From: an uncultured Oscillibacter sp.
Lineage (GTDB): Bacteria > Bacillota > Clostridia > Oscillospirales > Oscillospiraceae
Assembly: GCF_900546705.1 (NCBI RefSeq)
Contig: NZ_URDP01000047.1
Location: 1-14,226, forward strand
Length of the DNA: 14,226 nucleotides
Direction: 5' to 3'
The notes under the pieces were generated by a model that worked only from the letters and a program-made list of their open reading frames with translations, ran no database searches and was not told where the DNA came from. Position 1 is the first letter of the stretch, and every line of letters starts with the position of its first letter. The translations under genes and the position numbers were made by a program. Below are positions 12,205-14,226 of the stretch, one piece after another.

Positions 12205-14226
12205 TTACCGCGCCAGCACCTTCTTCAGGTACTGCCCTGTAAAGCTCTTCTCGCACGCGGCAACCTCTTCCGGCGTCCCGGTGCAGACGATGGTGCCGCC
12301 GCCGTCGCCGCCCTCAGGACCCAGATCAATCAGGTGGTCGGCACACTTGATGACGTCCAGATTGTGCTCGATGACCACCACCGTGTTTCCCGCGTCCACC
12401 AGCCGCTGCAAGACCTCCAGGAGCTTTCGCACATCGTCGGTATGGAGGCCGGTGGTGGGCTCATCCAGGATATAGATGGTCTTGCCGGTGGCCTGCTTAC
12501 TCAGCTCCGTGGCCAGCTTCACCCGCTGGGCCTCGCCGCCGGAGAGCTCCGTGGAGGGCTGGCCCAGCTTCACGTATCCAAGGCCCACATCCTGGAGCGT
12601 CTGCAGTTTCTTGCTGAGCTTGGGCAGGGCGGCAAAGAAGTCCACCGCCTCGTCCACGGTCATGTCCAGCACCTCGGCGATGTTCTTGCCTTTGTAGCGC
12701 ACCTCCAGCGTCTCCCGGTTGTACCGGCGGCCCTTGCACACCTCGCAGGGTACGAAGATATCCGGCAGGAAGTGCATCTCAATCTTCAGTACGCCGTCGC
12801 CGGAGCAGGCCTCGCACCGGCCGCCCCGAACATTGAAGCTGAAGCGGCCCGGCCCGTAGCCCCGGCTCTTGGCCTCCTGGGTGGAGGCGAACAGATCCCG
12901 GATATCGTTGAACAGCCCTGTGTAGGTTGCGGGGTTGGAGCGGGGCGTGCGGCCGATGGGGCTCTGGTCGATGTCCACCACCTTGTCCAGCTGGTCGATG
13001 CCCTCGATGCGCTCGCACTTGCCCGGATGCACCTTCATGCGCATGAGCTCCGCACCAAGGCGCTTGAAGAGCACCTCGTTGACAAGAGACGACTTGCCGC
13101 TGCCGGAGACGCCGGTGACCACCGTCAGCGTTCCCAGAGGAAACTCCACATCAATGCCCCGCAGGTTGTTCTCCGCCGCGCCGATGACCTTGAGTATTTT
13201 TCCGTTGCCACTGCGCCGCTGGGCCGGTACAGGGATTTTTTTCTTACCGGAGAGGTACTGGCCCGTCAGACTCTTGGGATTGGCCATGACCTCCTCCGGC
13301 GTGCCGGCGGCTACCACCTCGCCGCCGTGGATGCCGGCGCCGGGGCCGATGTCGATGAGGTAATCCGCCGCGCGCATGGTGTCCTCGTCGTGCTCCACCA
13401 CCAAAAGGGTGTTGCCCAGGTCCCGGAGGCTTTGCAGCGTGGCAAGCAGCTTGTCGTTGTCCCGCTGGTGCAGCCCGATGGAGGGCTCGTCCAGAATATA
13501 CAGCACGCCCATGAGACTGGAGCCGATCTGTGTGGCCAGACGGATGCGCTGGCTCTCGCCGCCGGAAAGGGTGGCCGCGCTGCGGCTGAGGGTCAGATAC
13601 CCCAGGCCCACAGACTGCAAAAAGCCCAGCCGGGAGCGGATCTCCTTGAGAATCCGACTGGCAATACGCAGCTGCTGTTCCGTCAGTTCCAGCTTGTCTA
13701 CCCAGTGGAGCTCATCGGTGACCGACATGGTGGTGAACTGGTAAATATCCAGATCGCCCACGGTAACCGCCAGGGATTCCTTTTTCAAACGGCGGCCCCG
13801 GCAGTCCGGGCAGGGACTCTGGGCCATCAGCTCCTCCAGCTCCCGCTTGCTGGCGTCGCTCTGGGTCTCCCGGTAGCGCCGCTCAATGTTATTGCAGATG
13901 CCCTCAAAAGCTTGGTACAAAACGCCTTTGCCCCGGGGCTGATCGTAGTGCAGCTCCAGTTTCTCCCCGCCGGTGCCGTACAGGATCACCTGCCGCACCT
14001 CTGCGGGCAGCTCCTGCCAGGGGGTGGTCAGGGCGAAATGGTACTTCTTGGACAATGCCTCAAAGTACATGCGCGCAATACCGTCAGAGCGGATGTTGCC
14101 CCAGCCGGAGGCCTGGATGGCCCCGTCCAGAATGCTCAGCTTCCCGTCCGGCACCACCAGGGCGGGGTCCACCTTCAGCTGGCTGCCCAGGCCCGTGCAG
14201 GTGGGGCAGGCACCGAAGGGGTTGTT
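12205..14226 (-). CDS. uvrA: excinuclease ABC subunit UvrA, 5' end off the right edge
   Basis: The C-terminal 673 residues of UvrA, about 940 in full; this subunit dimerises, scans DNA for lesions and loads UvrB in nucleotide excision repair. Seen in order: CPTC (7-10 of the fragment), the second Cys pair of the first zinc module; the CPDCRGRR region; the first ABC signature LSGGESQR (220-227) and Walker B LYILDEPSIGLH; the second Walker A GVSGSGKSS (Lys378); the second zinc module CEAC (471-474) and CEVC (494-497); the second signature LSGGEAQR (561-568) and Walker B IYILDEPTTGLH. The frame is intact and open to the window edge. The spacing GRCEACSGDG is standard. It ends just before a strong hairpin, so it is transcribed separately from era. 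Confidence 0.96.
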   Translation of the reverse strand, partial: NNPFGACPTCTGLGSQLKVDPALVVPDGKLSILDGAIQASGWGNIRSDGIARMYFEALSKKYHFALTTPWQELPAEVRQVILYGTGGEKLELHYDQPRGKGVLYQAFEGICNNIERRYRETQSDASKRELEELMAQSPCPDCRGRRLKKESLAVTVGDLDIYQFTTMSVTDELHWVDKLELTEQQLRIASRILKEIRSRLGFLQSVGLGYLTLSRSAATLSGGESQRIRLATQIGSSLMGVLYILDEPSIGLHQRDNDKLLATLQSLRDLGNTLLVVEHDEDTMRAADYLIDIGPGAGIHGGEVVAAGTPEEVMANPKSLTGQYLSGKKKIPVPAQRRSGNGKILKVIGAAENNLRGIDVEFPLGTLTVVTGVSGSGKSSLVNEVLFKRLGAELMRMKVHPGKCERIEGIDQLDKVVDIDQSPIGRTPRSNPATYTGLFNDIRDLFASTQEAKSRGYGPGRFSFNVRGGRCEACSGDGVLKIEMHFLPDIFVPCEVCKGRRYNRETLEVRYKGKNIAEVLDMTVDEAVDFFAALPKLSKKLQTLQDVGLGYVKLGQPSTELSGGEAQRVKLATELSKQATGKTIYILDEPTTGLHTDDVRKLLEVLQRLVDAGNTVVVIEHNLDVIKCADHLIDLGPEGGDGGGTIVCTGTPEEVAACEKSFTGQYLKKVLAR

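Overview
The window looks like a chromosomal segment from a fairly GC-rich anaerobic Firmicute. Its gene set and order (era, a yqzL-type micro-gene, recO, mutS2 with a C-terminal Smr domain) fit Clostridia, most likely an Oscillospiraceae-type gut bacterium. Start regions carry strong AGGAGG-type ribosome sites and promoters match the housekeeping sigma consensus. The genus is an inference; no rRNA or other marker is present.

Left part (1-3600) is a probable sulfur amino acid catabolism module. A methionine gamma-lyase gene runs off the left edge on the minus strand. It is divergent from a LysR-type regulator on the plus strand, and the 355-nt space between them holds a near-consensus promoter for the regulator and two inverted repeats that are operator candidates. 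Convergent with the regulator, across a strong bidirectional terminator, is an NhaC-family ion-coupled transporter with its own promoter.

Middle part (3700-6420) holds an MscS-type mechanosensitive channel (+), a uridine phosphorylase (-) and an uncharacterised lipoprotein with an FG-GAP-like calcium-loop motif (+). Convergent neighbours are separated by compact bidirectional terminators, one of which contains the stop codons of both flanking genes.

Right part (6416-14226) is all minus strand. In transcription order it is the uvrA 3' portion (runs off the right edge), terminator, era, a structured spacer, a 34-residue YqzL-like gene, recO, an uncharacterised 155-residue Cys-containing protein, mutS2 and an SSAT-like GNAT acetyltransferase. 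This is a ribosome assembly, DNA repair and ribosome rescue cluster.

The most unusual part is the era-recO interval (10644-11193). A 99-bp block made of the last 17 codons of era, its stop codon and 44 nt of 3' flank is present twice at 97% identity. The block folds as a long RNA stem, and the differences inside the stem largely keep it paired. Further hairpins follow. The start of the YqzL-like gene lies in a 10-bp hairpin, and the recO Shine-Dalgarno sequence lies in one of two mutually exclusive hairpins that start right at the upstream gene's stop codon. This resembles a cis-acting RNA control region. No CRISPR array, rRNA, tRNA, transposase or recognisable phage gene was seen.
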